From Streptomonospora mangrovi (lineage in GTDB: Bacteria > Actinomycetota > Actinomycetes > Streptosporangiales > Streptosporangiaceae), in the NCBI RefSeq assembly GCF_027604915.1, contig NZ_JAJAQC010000032.1, forward strand, positions 23,938 to 87,937: DNA of 64,000 bases, written 5' to 3'. The position numbers and the translations under genes were made by a program. How positions within the stretch are numbered: the stretch's first letter is position 1; each line of letters begins with the position of its first letter. Under the pieces are notes generated by a model. The model searched no databases and was not told the DNA's origin. It was given only the letters and a program-made list of their open reading frames with translations. Positions 16,188-28,520 of the stretch are shown piece after piece.

Positions 16188-17342
16188 TCAGGCGGCGAGG
16201 CCCTTGCGCAGCCGGGTGAAGGCGCGCGGGCGGTCCAGGGCGACGGCCGCCACCGCCCGCCCGTCGCGCTCGTAGACGGCGGCGAAGGCGCGGTCGGCCA
16301 GGGCGCCCTCGACCACCCGCAGGGTGTCGCCGGGCCGGGTGTGGCCGGCGAACTGGAGGCGCACCCCGTACTGGTCGGACCAGAAGTAGGGCACCCGCGC
16401 GTAGGCGGCCACGGTCCGGCCGGCGAGCAGGTTGCGCACGGCCACCGGCGGCTGGTCGTTGGCGGCGCTCCAGTGCTCGGCGCGCGCGGTGGTGCCGTCG
16501 GCGCGGCGCACCCGCGCGGCGTCGCCCACCGCCACCACCCCGGGCAGGGCGGTGCGCAGCCCGGGGTCGCACACCACGCCCCGGTCGAGTTCCAGGCCCG
16601 ACCCGGCGAGCCAGTCGACGGCCGGGCGGGCGCCGATCCCCACCACGACCACGTCGGCGGCCACGGCGCGGCCGTCGGCCAGGACCAGCCCGGTGACCCG
16701 GTCGGTGCCGGTGAGCGCGGCCACCGGCGTGCCGCACAGCAGCCGCACGCCGTTGGCGGCGTGCAGCCCGGCGACGGCGGCGGCGACCTCGGGCCCCAGC
16801 ACGGCCGCGAGCGGGGCCGGCGCCGCCTCGACCACGGTGGTCTCCAGCCCCAGCGCGGCGCAGGCCGAGGCGATCTCGGCGCCGATGAAGGAGCCGCCGA
16901 CCACGGCCACGCGCGGCGACCCGGCCGCCAGGTCGGCGCGCAGCGCCTCGGCGTCGTCCAGGGTGCGCAGGGTGTGCACCCCGGCCAGGCGGGGCGCGCC
17001 GGGCAGCGGGAGCGCGGCGGCGCCGGTGGCCACCACCACGGCGTCGGAGGCGATCTCGGTGCCGTCGGCCAGCACCACGGCGCGCCGCCCCGGTGCCAGC
17101 GCCGCCGCCGGCGTCCCCAGCCGCCAGTCCACCTCCAGGGCGGCGTCGTCCTCGGCGGCCAGGGCGAGGTCGGCGGCCTCGGCCTTGCCCAGCAGGAAGT
17201 CCTTGGACAGCGGCGGGCGGTCGTAGGGTGCGTGGCGCTCGGCGCCCACGACGGTCAGCGCGCCCGTGTACCCCTGCTCGCGCAGGGCGCGGGCGGCCCC
17301 CAGGCCCGCCAGGGACGCGCCGACCACGGTGACGGCCTTCAC
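16188..17342 (-). CDS. FAD-dependent ferredoxin reductase (BphA4-type)
   Basis: 384-residue NAD(P)H:ferredoxin oxidoreductase. The FAD site VTVVGASLAGLGAARALREQGY and the motif APYDRPPLSK open the protein; a second Rossmann site VAVVGGSFIGAEIASACAALG binds NAD(P)H; VVAVGDAARV is the second FAD motif. The C-terminal reductase domain has YFWSDQYGVRLQFAG. The GTG start at 17342 overlaps the stop of the Rieske ferredoxin gene (GTGA), so both are one unit. It should feed electrons to that ferredoxin and, through it, to the Rieske oxygenase at 21844-23022. The pair is divergent from the demethylation genes. Confidence 0.93.
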   Translation of the reverse strand: MKAVTVVGASLAGLGAARALREQGYTGALTVVGAERHAPYDRPPLSKDFLLGKAEAADLALAAEDDAALEVDWRLGTPAAALAPGRRAVVLADGTEIASDAVVVATGAAALPLPGAPRLAGVHTLRTLDDAEALRADLAAGSPRVAVVGGSFIGAEIASACAALGLETTVVEAAPAPLAAVLGPEVAAAVAGLHAANGVRLLCGTPVAALTGTDRVTGLVLADGRAVAADVVVVGIGARPAVDWLAGSGLELDRGVVCDPGLRTALPGVVAVGDAARVRRADGTTARAEHWSAANDQPPVAVRNLLAGRTVAAYARVPYFWSDQYGVRLQFAGHTRPGDTLRVVEGALADRAFAAVYERDGRAVAAVALDRPRAFTRLRKGLAA

Positions 17343-17671
17343 GCGGCGCCTTCGGCGACGGGCTGGGCCACGGCGGCGTGGACGTAGACGGCGCCGTCCT
17401 CGGCGACGGTGACGGCGTGGGTGCGCACCGCGCGCTTGGCCGGCAGGCAGGTGGGCGCGCCCGTGCGCAGGTCGAAGGCGGCCTCGTGCAGCGGGCACTC
17501 GATGAAGCAGCCCTCCAGCCAGCCGTCGGAGAGCGAGGCGTTCTGGTGGGTGCAGGTGTCGTCGACCGCGTAGAGGCGCCCGTCGACGTTGAACACGGCG
17601 ATCGGCACGTCGGCCATCACCCGGATGGACTCGCCCTTGGGCAGGTCGTCGAGGTGGCAGGCGTAGATCAT
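17339..17671 (-). CDS. Rieske [2Fe-2S] ferredoxin (BphA3-like)
   Basis: 110-residue soluble ferredoxin. The Rieske ligands are plain: CTHQNASL (Cys-X-His) and, 17 residues on, CPLH (Cys-X2-His). The start ATG at 17671 is preceded by GGGAG; another ATG 12 bp upstream is possible. It is coupled to the reductase gene downstream and divergent from the DMGDH-like gene. By analogy with dioxygenase electron chains it should carry electrons from the reductase to the Rieske oxygenase encoded at the other end of the cluster. Confidence 0.92.
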   Translation of the reverse strand: MIYACHLDDLPKGESIRVMADVPIAVFNVDGRLYAVDDTCTHQNASLSDGWLEGCFIECPLHEAAFDLRTGAPTCLPAKRAVRTHAVTVAEDGAVYVHAAVAQPVAEGAA

Positions 17672-20580
<2,909 letters not shown>

Positions 20581-20623
20581 GCGCCGACCCGACCACCGCA
20601 CGCAGGACACGGAGGACTTCGCC

Positions 20624-21847
20624 ATGGCCACCACAGCGAGCAACGGCAGTACCGGCGCGCCGGCCGCGCGCGCCGGGCGCTCCTACGACGTCGCCGTCCT
20701 GGGCCTGGGCGCGATGGGCGGCGCCGCCGCCCGCCACCTGGCCGCGCGGGGGCTGCGCGTGCTGGGTCTGGAGCGCTTCGGCCCCGCCCACGACCGGGGC
20801 TCCAGCCACGGGGGCTCCCGCATCATCCGCCAGTCCTACTTCGAGCACCCCGACTACGTCCCGCTGCTGCTGCGCTCCTATGAGCTGTGGGAGGCGCTGG
20901 AGCGCGACTCCGGCGCCGACCTGATGACGCTGACCGGCGCGCTGATGCTGGGCCGCCCCGACAGCCGCACGGTCGCCGGCAGCCGGGAGTCGGCGCGCCG
21001 CTGGGGGCTGCCCCACGAGATCCTGGAGCCCGCCGACATCCGCCGCCGCTTCCCCACCTTCGCGCCGCGCGCCGACGAGGTCGCGCTGTATGAGGAGCGC
21101 GGCGGGTTCGTGCGGCCCGAGGCGGCCGTGGCCGCCCACCTGGACCTCGCCCGGCGCGACGGCGCCGACCTGCGCTTCGGCGAACCCGCCCTGGACTGGG
21201 CGGTGCTGCCCGGCGGCGACGGCGTGCGCGTCACCACCGCCGCCGGCCGCTACACCGCCGAGCGGCTGGTGGTCTGCCCCGGCGCGTGGGCGCCCGAGGT
21301 GCTGGCCGGCCTGGGCGTGCCCCTCACCGTGGAGCGCCAGGTGCAGTACTGGTTCCACCCGCGCACCGGCACCGCGCCCTTCGCCGCCGAGCGCCACCCC
21401 GTCTACGTGTGGGAGGACGCCGCCGGCGTGCAGATCTACGGGTTCCCCGCCTACGAGGGGCCCGAGGACGGGGTCAAGGCGGCGTTCTTCCGCAAGGGCG
21501 TGGCCTGCACACCCGACACTCTGGAGCGGCGCGTGGCGCCCGAGGAGGTCGAGGCGATGGCCGCGCACCTGCGCGACCGGCTGCCCGACCTGCCGGGCCG
21601 CTTCCTGCGCGCCGCCACCTGCATGTACACCACCACGCCCGACGAGCACTTCGTCATCGCCGTCCACCCCGAGCACCCGCAGGTCACGGTGGCCTGCGGG
21701 TTCTCCGGGCACGGGTTCAAGTTCACGCCGGTGGTCGGGGAGATCCTGGCCGACCTCGCCACCGCCGGCGCCACCGCCCACCCCATCGGCCTGTTCGACC
21801 CCCGGCCGCGCCGCGTCCGGCCGACCCAGCACGAGGTGACCACGTGA
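20624..21847 (+). CDS. Monomeric sarcosine oxidase-like protein (MTOX family)
   Basis: 407 residues, FAD amine oxidase of the MSOX/MTOX family. An FAD site [21 protein letters not shown] is followed by [16 protein letters not shown]. Cys333 in [16 protein letters not shown] matches the residue that binds FAD covalently in monomeric sarcosine oxidase, and [21 protein letters not shown] closes the domain. Sarcosine oxidase yields glycine, formaldehyde and peroxide. It lies 43 bp after the DMGDH-like gene and its stop overlaps the Rieske oxygenase start by GTGA, consistent with the last demethylation step in one operon. Confidence 0.92.
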   Translation: MATTASNGSTGAPAARAGRSYDVAVLGLGAMGGAAARHLAARGLRVLGLERFGPAHDRGSSHGGSRIIRQSYFEHPDYVPLLLRSYELWEALERDSGADLMTLTGALMLGRPDSRTVAGSRESARRWGLPHEILEPADIRRRFPTFAPRADEVALYEERGGFVRPEAAVAAHLDLARRDGADLRFGEPALDWAVLPGGDGVRVTTAAGRYTAERLVVCPGAWAPEVLAGLGVPLTVERQVQYWFHPRTGTAPFAAERHPVYVWEDAAGVQIYGFPAYEGPEDGVKAAFFRKGVACTPDTLERRVAPEEVEAMAAHLRDRLPDLPGRFLRAATCMYTTTPDEHFVIAVHPEHPQVTVACGFSGHGFKFTPVVGEILADLATAGATAHPIGLFDPRPRRVRPTQHEVTT

Positions 21848-23022
21848 CAGCGACGGACCTGCCCGCCACCCCGAGCCTGATCCCGACCCCGCCCGGCCGC
21901 GACTACACCGACCCCGGCGTCTTCGCCCGCGAGCAGCGGCTGATCTTCGAGCGCACCTGGTTCTGCGCGGTGCGCTGCGCCGACCTCGCCGCTCCCGGCG
22001 ACTTCCGCACGGTGCAGGTGGGCCGGGAGAGCGTGCTGCTCACCCGCACCCGCGCCGGCGAGGTCCGCGCGTTCCTCAACGTGTGCCGCCACCGGGGGGC
22101 GCGGCTGTGCACCGAGGAGGCCGGCAGCGTCAAGCGGTCGCTGCGCTGCCCCTACCACGCCTGGACCTACGACCTGGACGGCCGGCTGGTGGCCGCGCCC
22201 AACCTCGCCGACATGGCCGACGTGCGCCGGGAGGACCGCGGCCTGATCACCGTGCACGTGCGCGAGTGGCTGGGCTACGCCTGGGTGTGCCTGGCCGATG
22301 AGCCGCCCTCCTTCGCCGACACCGTGCAGGCGGCCGTGACCGAGCGGCTGGGCGATGCCGCCGCCGTGGACCGCTACGGGGTGGAGCGCCTGGCGCTGGG
22401 CCGGCGCATCACCTACGACGTGGCGGCCAACTGGAAGCTGATCGTCGAGAACTTCATGGAGTGCTACCACTGCGGCACCATCCACCCCGAACTGACCGAG
22501 GTGCTGCCGGAGTTCGCCGAGGGCTACGCCGCCCAGTACTACGTGGGCCACGGCGCGGAGTTCGGCGCCGGAGTCGACGGGTTCACCGTCGACGGCGGCG
22601 CCGGGTTCGGCCGCCTGGAGGGCGTGGGCACCGACCAGGACCGCCGCTACTACGCCGTCACCGTGCCGCCGCAGGTGTTCGTCAACCTGGTGCCCGACCA
22701 CGTGATCGTGCACCGCATGTTCCCGCTGGCGCCCGACCGCACCCGGGTGGAGTGCGACTGGCTCTACAGTCCCGCCGTGGTGGAGTCCGGCGCCGACCTG
22801 TCGCGCTCGGTGGAGCTGTTCGACCGGGTCAACCGGCAGGACTTCGACGCCTGCGAGCGCTGCCAGCCGGCCATGGACTCCCGGGCCTACCGCGACGGCG
22901 GGGTGCTGGTGCCCGTGGAGCACCACATCGGCGCCTTCCACGCCTGGGTGGCGCGGCTGCTGGCCGAACCCGAGACCGAGACCGGCCCCGGACCGGGCGC
23001 CGGCGCCCCCGGCGGCCGGTAG
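21844..23022 (+). CDS. gbcA: Rieske oxygenase, glycine betaine monooxygenase-like (GbcA family)
   Basis: 392-residue oxygenase alpha subunit. The Rieske centre has CRHRGARLC (C-X-H) and [12 protein letters not shown] (C-X2-H); the mononuclear iron site lies in [22 protein letters not shown], with two His. The GTG start at 21844 overlaps the sarcosine oxidase-like stop. The family includes glycine betaine (GbcA) and stachydrine demethylases, which remove one N-methyl group. With dimethylglycine and sarcosine oxidising enzymes encoded directly upstream, betaine is the most economical substrate. The symbol is by family and context, not proven. The C-terminal tail is Pro/Gly-rich. Confidence 0.88.
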   Translation: MTATDLPATPSLIPTPPGRDYTDPGVFAREQRLIFERTWFCAVRCADLAAPGDFRTVQVGRESVLLTRTRAGEVRAFLNVCRHRGARLCTEEAGSVKRSLRCPYHAWTYDLDGRLVAAPNLADMADVRREDRGLITVHVREWLGYAWVCLADEPPSFADTVQAAVTERLGDAAAVDRYGVERLALGRRITYDVAANWKLIVENFMECYHCGTIHPELTEVLPEFAEGYAAQYYVGHGAEFGAGVDGFTVDGGAGFGRLEGVGTDQDRRYYAVTVPPQVFVNLVPDHVIVHRMFPLAPDRTRVECDWLYSPAVVESGADLSRSVELFDRVNRQDFDACERCQPAMDSRAYRDGGVLVPVEHHIGAFHAWVARLLAEPETETGPGPGAGAPGGR

Positions 23023-23238
23023 CGGCCACGCCCGCGGCGGCGGGGGCGCACCGGCCCGGGCACCCGGGCCGGCCTGCGCCGACCCCGCCGCCGCCGGGCA
23101 CCGCGCCACGCGCGGATACCCGCCGTCCACCTGGGCGCCACCTGACCGCCCCGCACCGGCCGCCTGCCGGGCGGACAATCCCCTCGGACAACGCGTGGAG
23201 CGCCGCCGCCGGGATCCGGCGCGGGTGAGGGGAGACCG

Positions 23239-24402
23239 GTGAGACGCATCGGTGCGCTGGTGGTATCGGCTCTCCTGGTGGCGGGGGTGGCGGTGGCCGC
23301 CGCGTGGAACCTGTGGGGCCCCTCGACCACGGTGGTCACCGGCGTGATCGGCTCGGAGAAGGCCACCTTCTTCGCCGACCCCGAGGTGGTCGAGCGGCTG
23401 GCCGAACTCGGCTACGAGGCCGACATCCGCACCGGCGGCTCCCGCGAGATCGCCACCACCGACCTGGACGGCGTGGACTTCGCCTTCCCCAGCAGCGACC
23501 CCTCCGCCGAGGTGCTGCGCCGCAACAACGCGGTGGACCGGGTGTACCGGCCGTTCTACTCCCCCATGGTGGTGCTGAGCTACCGGCCCGTGGCGCAGGC
23601 GCTGGAGGGCGCCGGGGTGGCCGAGCGGGCGCAGGACGGCACCTGGGACCTCGACATGGCCGCCTACCTCGACCTCACCGAGGAGCGCACCCGCTGGCGC
23701 GACCTGCCCGGCGCCGCACTGGAGGGGGCCGGGCGCGGCGAGGTGCTGATCCGCACCACCGACCCGCGCACCTCCAACTCCGCGGCGATGTACCTGGTGG
23801 TGGTCTCCTACCTGCTCAACGGCGAGGAGGTCGTCACCGACGCCGCCGCCGAGCCCGACCTGGTCGAGGAGGCCGCCCGCCTGTTCCTCGCCCAGGGCAG
23901 CCCGCCCGCCAGCTCCCAGCAGCCCTTCGACCAGTTCGTGGCGCTGGGCGCCGGGCACACGCCGCTGCTGTGGGCCTACGAGCAGCAGTACATCACCGCG
24001 CGCACCGGCCCCGGCGGGCTGCCCGAGGACGTGGTGCTGCTCTACCCCGGCCCCACCACCGTGGCCACCCACACCATGCTCCCGCTGTCCGAGGACGGCG
24101 ACGAGTTCGGCCGGCTGCTGACCGAGGACCCCGAACTCCAGCGCCTGGCCGCCGAGCACGGGTTCCGCACCACCGAGGCCGGGCGGTTCGCCGACCTGGT
24201 CCGCGAGCGGGAGCTTCCGGTGCGCGACCAGGTCGCCGACGTCGTGCCCGCCCCCACCTACGAGGTGGTCGAGGACCTGATCGGCCGCATCGAGGAGCGC
24301 TACACCGCCGACGGGATGCCCGCGCCCGCCGAGGACGACGGCGCGCCCGGCGGCACCGCGGCAGTGACGACACCGGTACCGGAGGAAGTGGTGCGCACGT
24401 GA
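23239..24402 (+). CDS. Membrane-anchored substrate-binding-like protein, first gene of TelA operon
   Basis: 387 residues. A single N-terminal hydrophobic segment (GALVVSALLVAGVAVAAAWNL) anchors or exports the protein; there is no lipobox Cys. The rest has the feel of a type 2 periplasmic binding protein: GVIGSEKATFFADPEVVERLAELGY, DFAFPSSDPSAEVLRR, SPMVVLSYRPVAQAL, TTDPRTSNSAAMYLVVVSYLL and an AYEQQYI segment. The GTG start at 23239 has AGGGGAG upstream. Its stop overlaps the TelA start by GTGA. No transporter permease is present, so it may sense or bind a ligand for this operon rather than import it. Confidence 0.8.
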   Translation: MRRIGALVVSALLVAGVAVAAAWNLWGPSTTVVTGVIGSEKATFFADPEVVERLAELGYEADIRTGGSREIATTDLDGVDFAFPSSDPSAEVLRRNNAVDRVYRPFYSPMVVLSYRPVAQALEGAGVAERAQDGTWDLDMAAYLDLTEERTRWRDLPGAALEGAGRGEVLIRTTDPRTSNSAAMYLVVVSYLLNGEEVVTDAAAEPDLVEEAARLFLAQGSPPASSQQPFDQFVALGAGHTPLLWAYEQQYITARTGPGGLPEDVVLLYPGPTTVATHTMLPLSEDGDEFGRLLTEDPELQRLAAEHGFRTTEAGRFADLVRERELPVRDQVADVVPAPTYEVVEDLIGRIEERYTADGMPAPAEDDGAPGGTAAVTTPVPEEVVRT

Positions 24403-25583
24403 GCGCCGACACCCCGCTCTCACCCCCCGAGGACGACCTCGTCCTCACCCCGCCCGAGCCCGTGCGGCCGGTGCGCCCCGAGCGCGCCCGCGACCTCGTG
24501 CCGATCGAGGAGGCCAAGCGCGCCGAGCTGCACCGCCGCGCCGACAGCTACGCCGCCGAGCTGGCGGGCCTGGACCCCCGCTCCCCCGAGTTCCTGGCCC
24601 GCGTCGGCGACATCGCCGCCCTGGGCGAGGGCGAGATGCGGGCCTCGGCGGAGTCCACCAACCGGCTGCTGCGGCGCTCGGTGTCGGGCATGAGCGGCGC
24701 CAAGGGCGAGGGCGCCGACGCCCAGCGGCGGGTCGGCGAGGGGCTGCTGGAGCTGCGCCGCACGGTCGAGGACCTCGACCCCAAGGACGCCGGCCGCCTC
24801 ACCGGGCGCCGCCTGCTGGGCTTCCTGCCGTTCGGCAACGCGGCGCGCGACCTGGTCCACCGCTACCAGGCGGCCGACACCAGCCTCAACCGCATCGTGG
24901 CGAGCCTGCGCTCGGGCCAGGACGAGCTGCGCCGCGACAACGCCGCGCTGCACAACGAGCGGGCCCGGCTGTGGGAGACCATGGGCCGCCTCCAGGAGTA
25001 CGCGGTGCTGGCCGAGGCGCTGGACGCCGCCGTGCAGCGCCGCGTGGACGCCGCCGACCCCGACACCGCCGCCCGGCTGCGCGCCGACGTGCTGTTCCCC
25101 GTCCGCCAGCGCCACCAGGACCTGCTCACCCAGCTCGCCGTGTGCGTGCAGGGCTACCTGGCGCTGGACACCCTGCGGCGCGGCAACGAGGAGCTGATCA
25201 AGGGCGTGGACCGCGCCGCCACCACCACGGTCTCGGCGCTGCGGGTGGCGGTCACCGTGGCCCAGGCGCTGGCCAACCAGAAGCGGGTGGTGGAGCAGGT
25301 CGACGCGCTGCGCGGCACCACCGAGGACATCATCGCGGCCAACGCCGAGATGCTGGCCACCCAGAGCGAGGACGTCCAGCGCATCGCCGCCGACCCGGCG
25401 GTGGGCGTGGAGACGCTGCGCGAGGCGTTCCGCCGGATCTACGCCACCATCGACAAGATCGACCACTTCAAGGAGCAGGCGGTGGAGAACATGGCCGCCA
25501 CGACCGAGGCCCTGCGCGGCGAACTGGAGGCCGCGGGCACCTACCTGGAGCGCTCGCGCCGCCCCGGCGAGTCGGACCGATGA
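24399..25583 (+). CDS. TelA/YaaN family protein (toxic anion resistance type)
   Basis: 394-residue cytoplasmic, strongly helical protein of the TelA family, first linked to tellurite resistance and often found in Ter-like stress gene sets. Recognisable stretches are RSVSGMSGAKGEGADAQRRVGEGLLELRRTVEDLDP, LLGFLPFGNAARDLVHRYQAADTSLNRIVASLRSGQDEL, LQEYAVLAEALD and TTVSALRVAVTVAQALANQKRVVEQV, with long coiled-coil potential. GTG start at 24399, overlapping the previous stop; its own stop overlaps the next gene by ATGA. The biochemical role of TelA proteins is not established. Confidence 0.9.
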   Translation: MSADTPLSPPEDDLVLTPPEPVRPVRPERARDLVPIEEAKRAELHRRADSYAAELAGLDPRSPEFLARVGDIAALGEGEMRASAESTNRLLRRSVSGMSGAKGEGADAQRRVGEGLLELRRTVEDLDPKDAGRLTGRRLLGFLPFGNAARDLVHRYQAADTSLNRIVASLRSGQDELRRDNAALHNERARLWETMGRLQEYAVLAEALDAAVQRRVDAADPDTAARLRADVLFPVRQRHQDLLTQLAVCVQGYLALDTLRRGNEELIKGVDRAATTTVSALRVAVTVAQALANQKRVVEQVDALRGTTEDIIAANAEMLATQSEDVQRIAADPAVGVETLREAFRRIYATIDKIDHFKEQAVENMAATTEALRGELEAAGTYLERSRRPGESDR

Positions 25584-27202
25584 GGGCGGCGCGGGCGTGG
25601 GCGGCGGCCCTCGCCGCCGCGGCGCTGGCCCTGGCCGGCTGCACCCCCGGCGCGGAGGGGCCGGGGACCGGCCCGGGCGCGGCCGGTGAGCTGCGGATCC
25701 TGGCCGGCAGCGAGATCCGCGACCTGGAGCCGGTCCTGGAGCGCGCCGCCGAGGAGATCGGCGTCACCGTGCACCTGGACTACACCGGCACGCTGGAGGG
25801 CGTGGAGGAGGTCGTCTCCGGGCGCACCGAGGACCGCTACGACGCGGTGTGGTTCTCCTCCAACCGCTACCTCAACCTCCAGTCGGGCGGCGCCGAGGCG
25901 ATCGCCGAGGAGACCCCGGTGATGGCCTCGCCGGTGGTGCTGGGGGTCACCGAGTCGGCGGCGGCCGACCTGGGGTGGGCCGGGGGCGCCGAGGTCACCT
26001 GGGGCGACATCGCCGAGGCCGCGTCATCGGGCGACCTGCGCTTCGGCATGACCAACCCGGCCGCCTCCAACTCCGGGTTCAGCGCGCTGGTGGGCGTGGC
26101 CTCGGCGCTGGCCGACACCGGCTCGGCACTGCGCCAGGAGGACGTGGACGCCGTGGCGCCGCGGCTGCGCGCGTTCTTCTCCGGCCAGGAGCTGACCGCC
26201 GGGTCCTCGGGCTGGCTGGCCGACGCCTACATCCGCCGCGCGTCGGCGCAGGGCGCCGGCGCCCCGGTGGACGGCCTCATCAACTACGAGTCGGTGCTGC
26301 TGTCGCTGAACGAGTCCGGCGACCTGCCCGAGCCGCTGACGCTCGTGCACCCCGCCGACGGCGCGGTCACCGCCGACTACCCGCTGTCGCTGCTGGCCAG
26401 CGCCGACGAGCGGGTGGCCGAGGGCTACGACCGGCTGGTGGAGTACCTGATGTCCGCCGAGGTGCAGCGGGAGATCACCGACACCACCCACCGCCGGCCG
26501 CTGTCGGCGGAGGTCAGCGCCGAGGTGGAGTTCCCCCAGGTGGCCGAGCTGCCGTTCCCCGCCCAGGAGGAGGTCGCCACCGGGCTGATCCGCAGCTACT
26601 TCGACGAGCTGCGTCGGCCCGCCCGCACCGTCTACGTGCTGGACCTGTCGGGGTCGATGGCCGGGGACCGCCTCGCCGACATGCGCACCGCCATGGGCAC
26701 CCTCACCGGCGGCGACACCAGCTCGGTCAGCGGCCGGTTCCAGCGCTTCTACGGCCGCGAGCGGGTGACGCTGCTGCCCTTCGACGGCCGGGTGCGGCCC
26801 GCCGAGACCTTCGAGGTGCCCGAGGAGGACCCCGGCCCGGTGCTGGACGACATTCAGGCCAGCGTGGAGTCGATGGAGGCGGTCGGCGACACCGCCGCCT
26901 ACTCCGCGCTGTACGAGGCGTTCGAGCGGCTGCGCGGCGAGGACGACGTGGCCGACCGGTTCACCTCGGTGGTGCTGATGACCGACGGCGAGGTCAACGC
27001 CGGGCTCACCCTGGAGGAGTTCCGCCACGAGCACGCGGGCCTGCCGGCCGAGCTGCGGGAGGTGCCGGTGTTCCCCGTCGTCTTCGGGGAGTCCGACGCC
27101 GCCGAGCTGGAGGAGCTGGCGGAGCTGACCGGCGGGCGCGCGTTCGACGCCCGCCGGGACTCCCTCGACCAGGCGTTCCGGGAGATCCGTGGCTACCAGT
27201 GA
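25580..27202 (+). CDS. Lipoprotein with substrate-binding and VWA domains
   Basis: 540 residues. A lipoprotein signal ends in LAGC (Cys21). Residues about 33-320 look like an extracellular binding protein (LRILAGSEIRDLEPVLERAAEEIGVTVHLDYTGT, YDAVWFSSNRYLNL, GMTNPAASNSGFSALVGVASAL). Residues about 350-540 are a von Willebrand A domain with an intact MIDAS: DLSGSM (355-360), a Thr in DTAAYSAL, and Asp in LMTDGEVNAG. The protein would sit on the outer face of the membrane, bind a ligand and hold a metal-dependent protein-interaction site. It overlaps TelA upstream (ATGA) and the membrane protein downstream. Confidence 0.88.
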   Translation: MRAARAWAAALAAAALALAGCTPGAEGPGTGPGAAGELRILAGSEIRDLEPVLERAAEEIGVTVHLDYTGTLEGVEEVVSGRTEDRYDAVWFSSNRYLNLQSGGAEAIAEETPVMASPVVLGVTESAAADLGWAGGAEVTWGDIAEAASSGDLRFGMTNPAASNSGFSALVGVASALADTGSALRQEDVDAVAPRLRAFFSGQELTAGSSGWLADAYIRRASAQGAGAPVDGLINYESVLLSLNESGDLPEPLTLVHPADGAVTADYPLSLLASADERVAEGYDRLVEYLMSAEVQREITDTTHRRPLSAEVSAEVEFPQVAELPFPAQEEVATGLIRSYFDELRRPARTVYVLDLSGSMAGDRLADMRTAMGTLTGGDTSSVSGRFQRFYGRERVTLLPFDGRVRPAETFEVPEEDPGPVLDDIQASVESMEAVGDTAAYSALYEAFERLRGEDDVADRFTSVVLMTDGEVNAGLTLEEFRHEHAGLPAELREVPVFPVVFGESDAAELEELAELTGGRAFDARRDSLDQAFREIRGYQ

Positions 27203-27881
27203 GCGCCGGGGCGCGCTCGGCGCCGCGGTGGACTACCTGGGCTCCACCCGCAACCTGTGGGGCGCGGTCGGCGGGCTGGCCGGCCTGGCGCTGGCGTTCA
27301 CCGGGCTTGTGGGCGCGTTCTGGCCGCTGGCGGTGGCCGCGCTCTACACCGCCGGCGCGCTGGCGGCGCCCCCGGCCCGGGTGCACCTGGTCGCGGAGTC
27401 CACGCGCGCCGAGCTGCGGCGCACCCTGGACGCGCTGGACCGGCTGGCCGGGCGGGTGCGCGAGCGGCGGTCCCGGCTGCCCGACGGGGTGCCCGAGCGG
27501 TTCGCGCGCATGGAGGACAAGCTGCGCGACCTGCTGGGCCGGGAGGAGCTGGTGGCCGCCGACCCCGAGGCCGGCTACGAACTGGAGCGGATCGTGCGGC
27601 GCGACCTGCCCGAGGCGCTGGAGACCTACCTCAACCTGCCGTGGTGGTACGACGCCTCGCGGCGGGCCGGGGGCGGCACGAGCGCGGCGGCGCACCTGCG
27701 CGAGCAGGTGGAGCTGCTGGAGCGCGACGTGGACCGCACGGCCGAGCGGATGCTGGAGGCCCACGCCCGCCGGCAGGACGACCACACCACCTACCTGCGG
27801 GAGCGCGGTCGCGCCGGCGGCGCGGCGGACCCGGGCAACCCCCTTGGCGGCCCTGCCGCGGAGGACGGGGAGCCGGACTGA
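27189..27881 (+). CDS. XpaC-like membrane protein with coiled coil
   Basis: 230 residues. Two membrane helices close to the N-terminus (about 22-60: LWGAVGGLAGLALAFTGLVGAFWPLAVAALYTAGALAA) are followed by a long charged helical region with LRRTLDALDRLAGRVRERR, RMEDKLRDLLG and LPEALETYLNLP. This order and the final helical repeat resemble XpaC, the usual genetic partner of TelA/YaaN in Firmicutes; the match is by architecture, not by clear sequence identity. The GTG start at 27189 overlaps the previous gene by 14 bp. Last gene of a four-gene operon ended by a strong hairpin at 27997. Confidence 0.7.
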   Translation: MATSERRGALGAAVDYLGSTRNLWGAVGGLAGLALAFTGLVGAFWPLAVAALYTAGALAAPPARVHLVAESTRAELRRTLDALDRLAGRVRERRSRLPDGVPERFARMEDKLRDLLGREELVAADPEAGYELERIVRRDLPEALETYLNLPWWYDASRRAGGGTSAAAHLREQVELLERDVDRTAERMLEAHARRQDDHTTYLRERGRAGGAADPGNPLGGPAAEDGEPD

Positions 27882-27996
27882 GCCGGGGCGGGTCCGGGTG
27901 GGCCGCTGAGTCGGGCCGGGCCGGGCCGAGTGAGAGCGGGCAGGAGCGGGTCGGACCGAGCCGGCCGCCGGTCGCCGGCGGCCGGGCACGCTGAAG

Positions 27997-28034
27997 GCCG
28001 CGGCGCCCGCACGGTGCGGTGCGGGCGCCGCGGC
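27997..28034. terminator. Bidirectional hairpin terminator
   Basis: Perfect 16-bp stem GCCGCGGCGCCCGCAC with a 6-nt loop, placed between the convergent TelA operon and the Pro-rich secreted protein gene. Confidence 0.75.
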
Positions 28035-28043
28035 GCGGCGGGA

Positions 28044-28394
28044 TCAGCCCGTGTAGTTGGGCTGCTCCTCCTGCGGGGCGCCGGGGGCCGCCTCGGGCAC
28101 CTCGCCCCACTCGAACTCCTCCGAGGGCTCGGCCACCGGCGGATCGGCCGGAGTCGGCTCGACCACCGGCGGGTCAGCAGGAGTCGGCTCGACCACCGGC
28201 GGATCGGCCGGCTCCTCGCCCGGCGGCCGGGTCGGGTCGGCCCCCTCGCCCGGCGGGACGGGGGCCGCCGACGGCGGGGTGCCCGGCCGGGGGTCATCGG
28301 TTCGGGGGGGCTCCACGTCGGCGAGGGCGGAGCCGCCGCCGAAGAGCGCCGCCGCGGCGACGAACCCGGCGACCAGGGACATCTTGAGTCGCAT
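28044..28394 (-). CDS. Small secreted Pro/Glu-rich repeat protein
   Basis: About 116 residues. A signal peptide (MRLKMSLVAGFVAAAALFGGGSALA) is followed by an acidic, Pro-rich, probably disordered chain with a 10-residue motif PPVVEPTPAD repeated twice and a third degenerate copy. The last residues are NYTG. AAAGG lies upstream of the ATG at 28394. No family is recognised. It resembles small wall-spanning or spacer proteins. The next gene upstream on the same strand is an L,D-transpeptidase, also a wall-related product, but the 120-bp gap leaves co-transcription open. Confidence 0.65.
   Translation of the reverse strand: MRLKMSLVAGFVAAAALFGGGSALADVEPPRTDDPRPGTPPSAAPVPPGEGADPTRPPGEEPADPPVVEPTPADPPVVEPTPADPPVAEPSEEFEWGEVPEAAPGAPQEEQPNYTG
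28130..28208 (-). repeat. 30-bp tandem repeat encoding PPVVEPTPAD
   Basis: Two close copies and part of a third of a 30-bp in-frame unit, in the secreted Pro-rich protein gene. Copies differ at a few bases only, e.g. GGATCGGCC versus GGGTCAGCA. Confidence 0.8.
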
Positions 28395-28520
28395 TGACAT
28401 GCCTTTCGTCTGAGGGGGTGGACGGTGCGGCGCGGACGGGCTGTGCGCGCCGCACCGGGGACCGGCGCCGCGCACCGCAGGGCACTCGCGGCGGGGGCCG
28501 GGGCTGTGGGGGTCAGGCGG

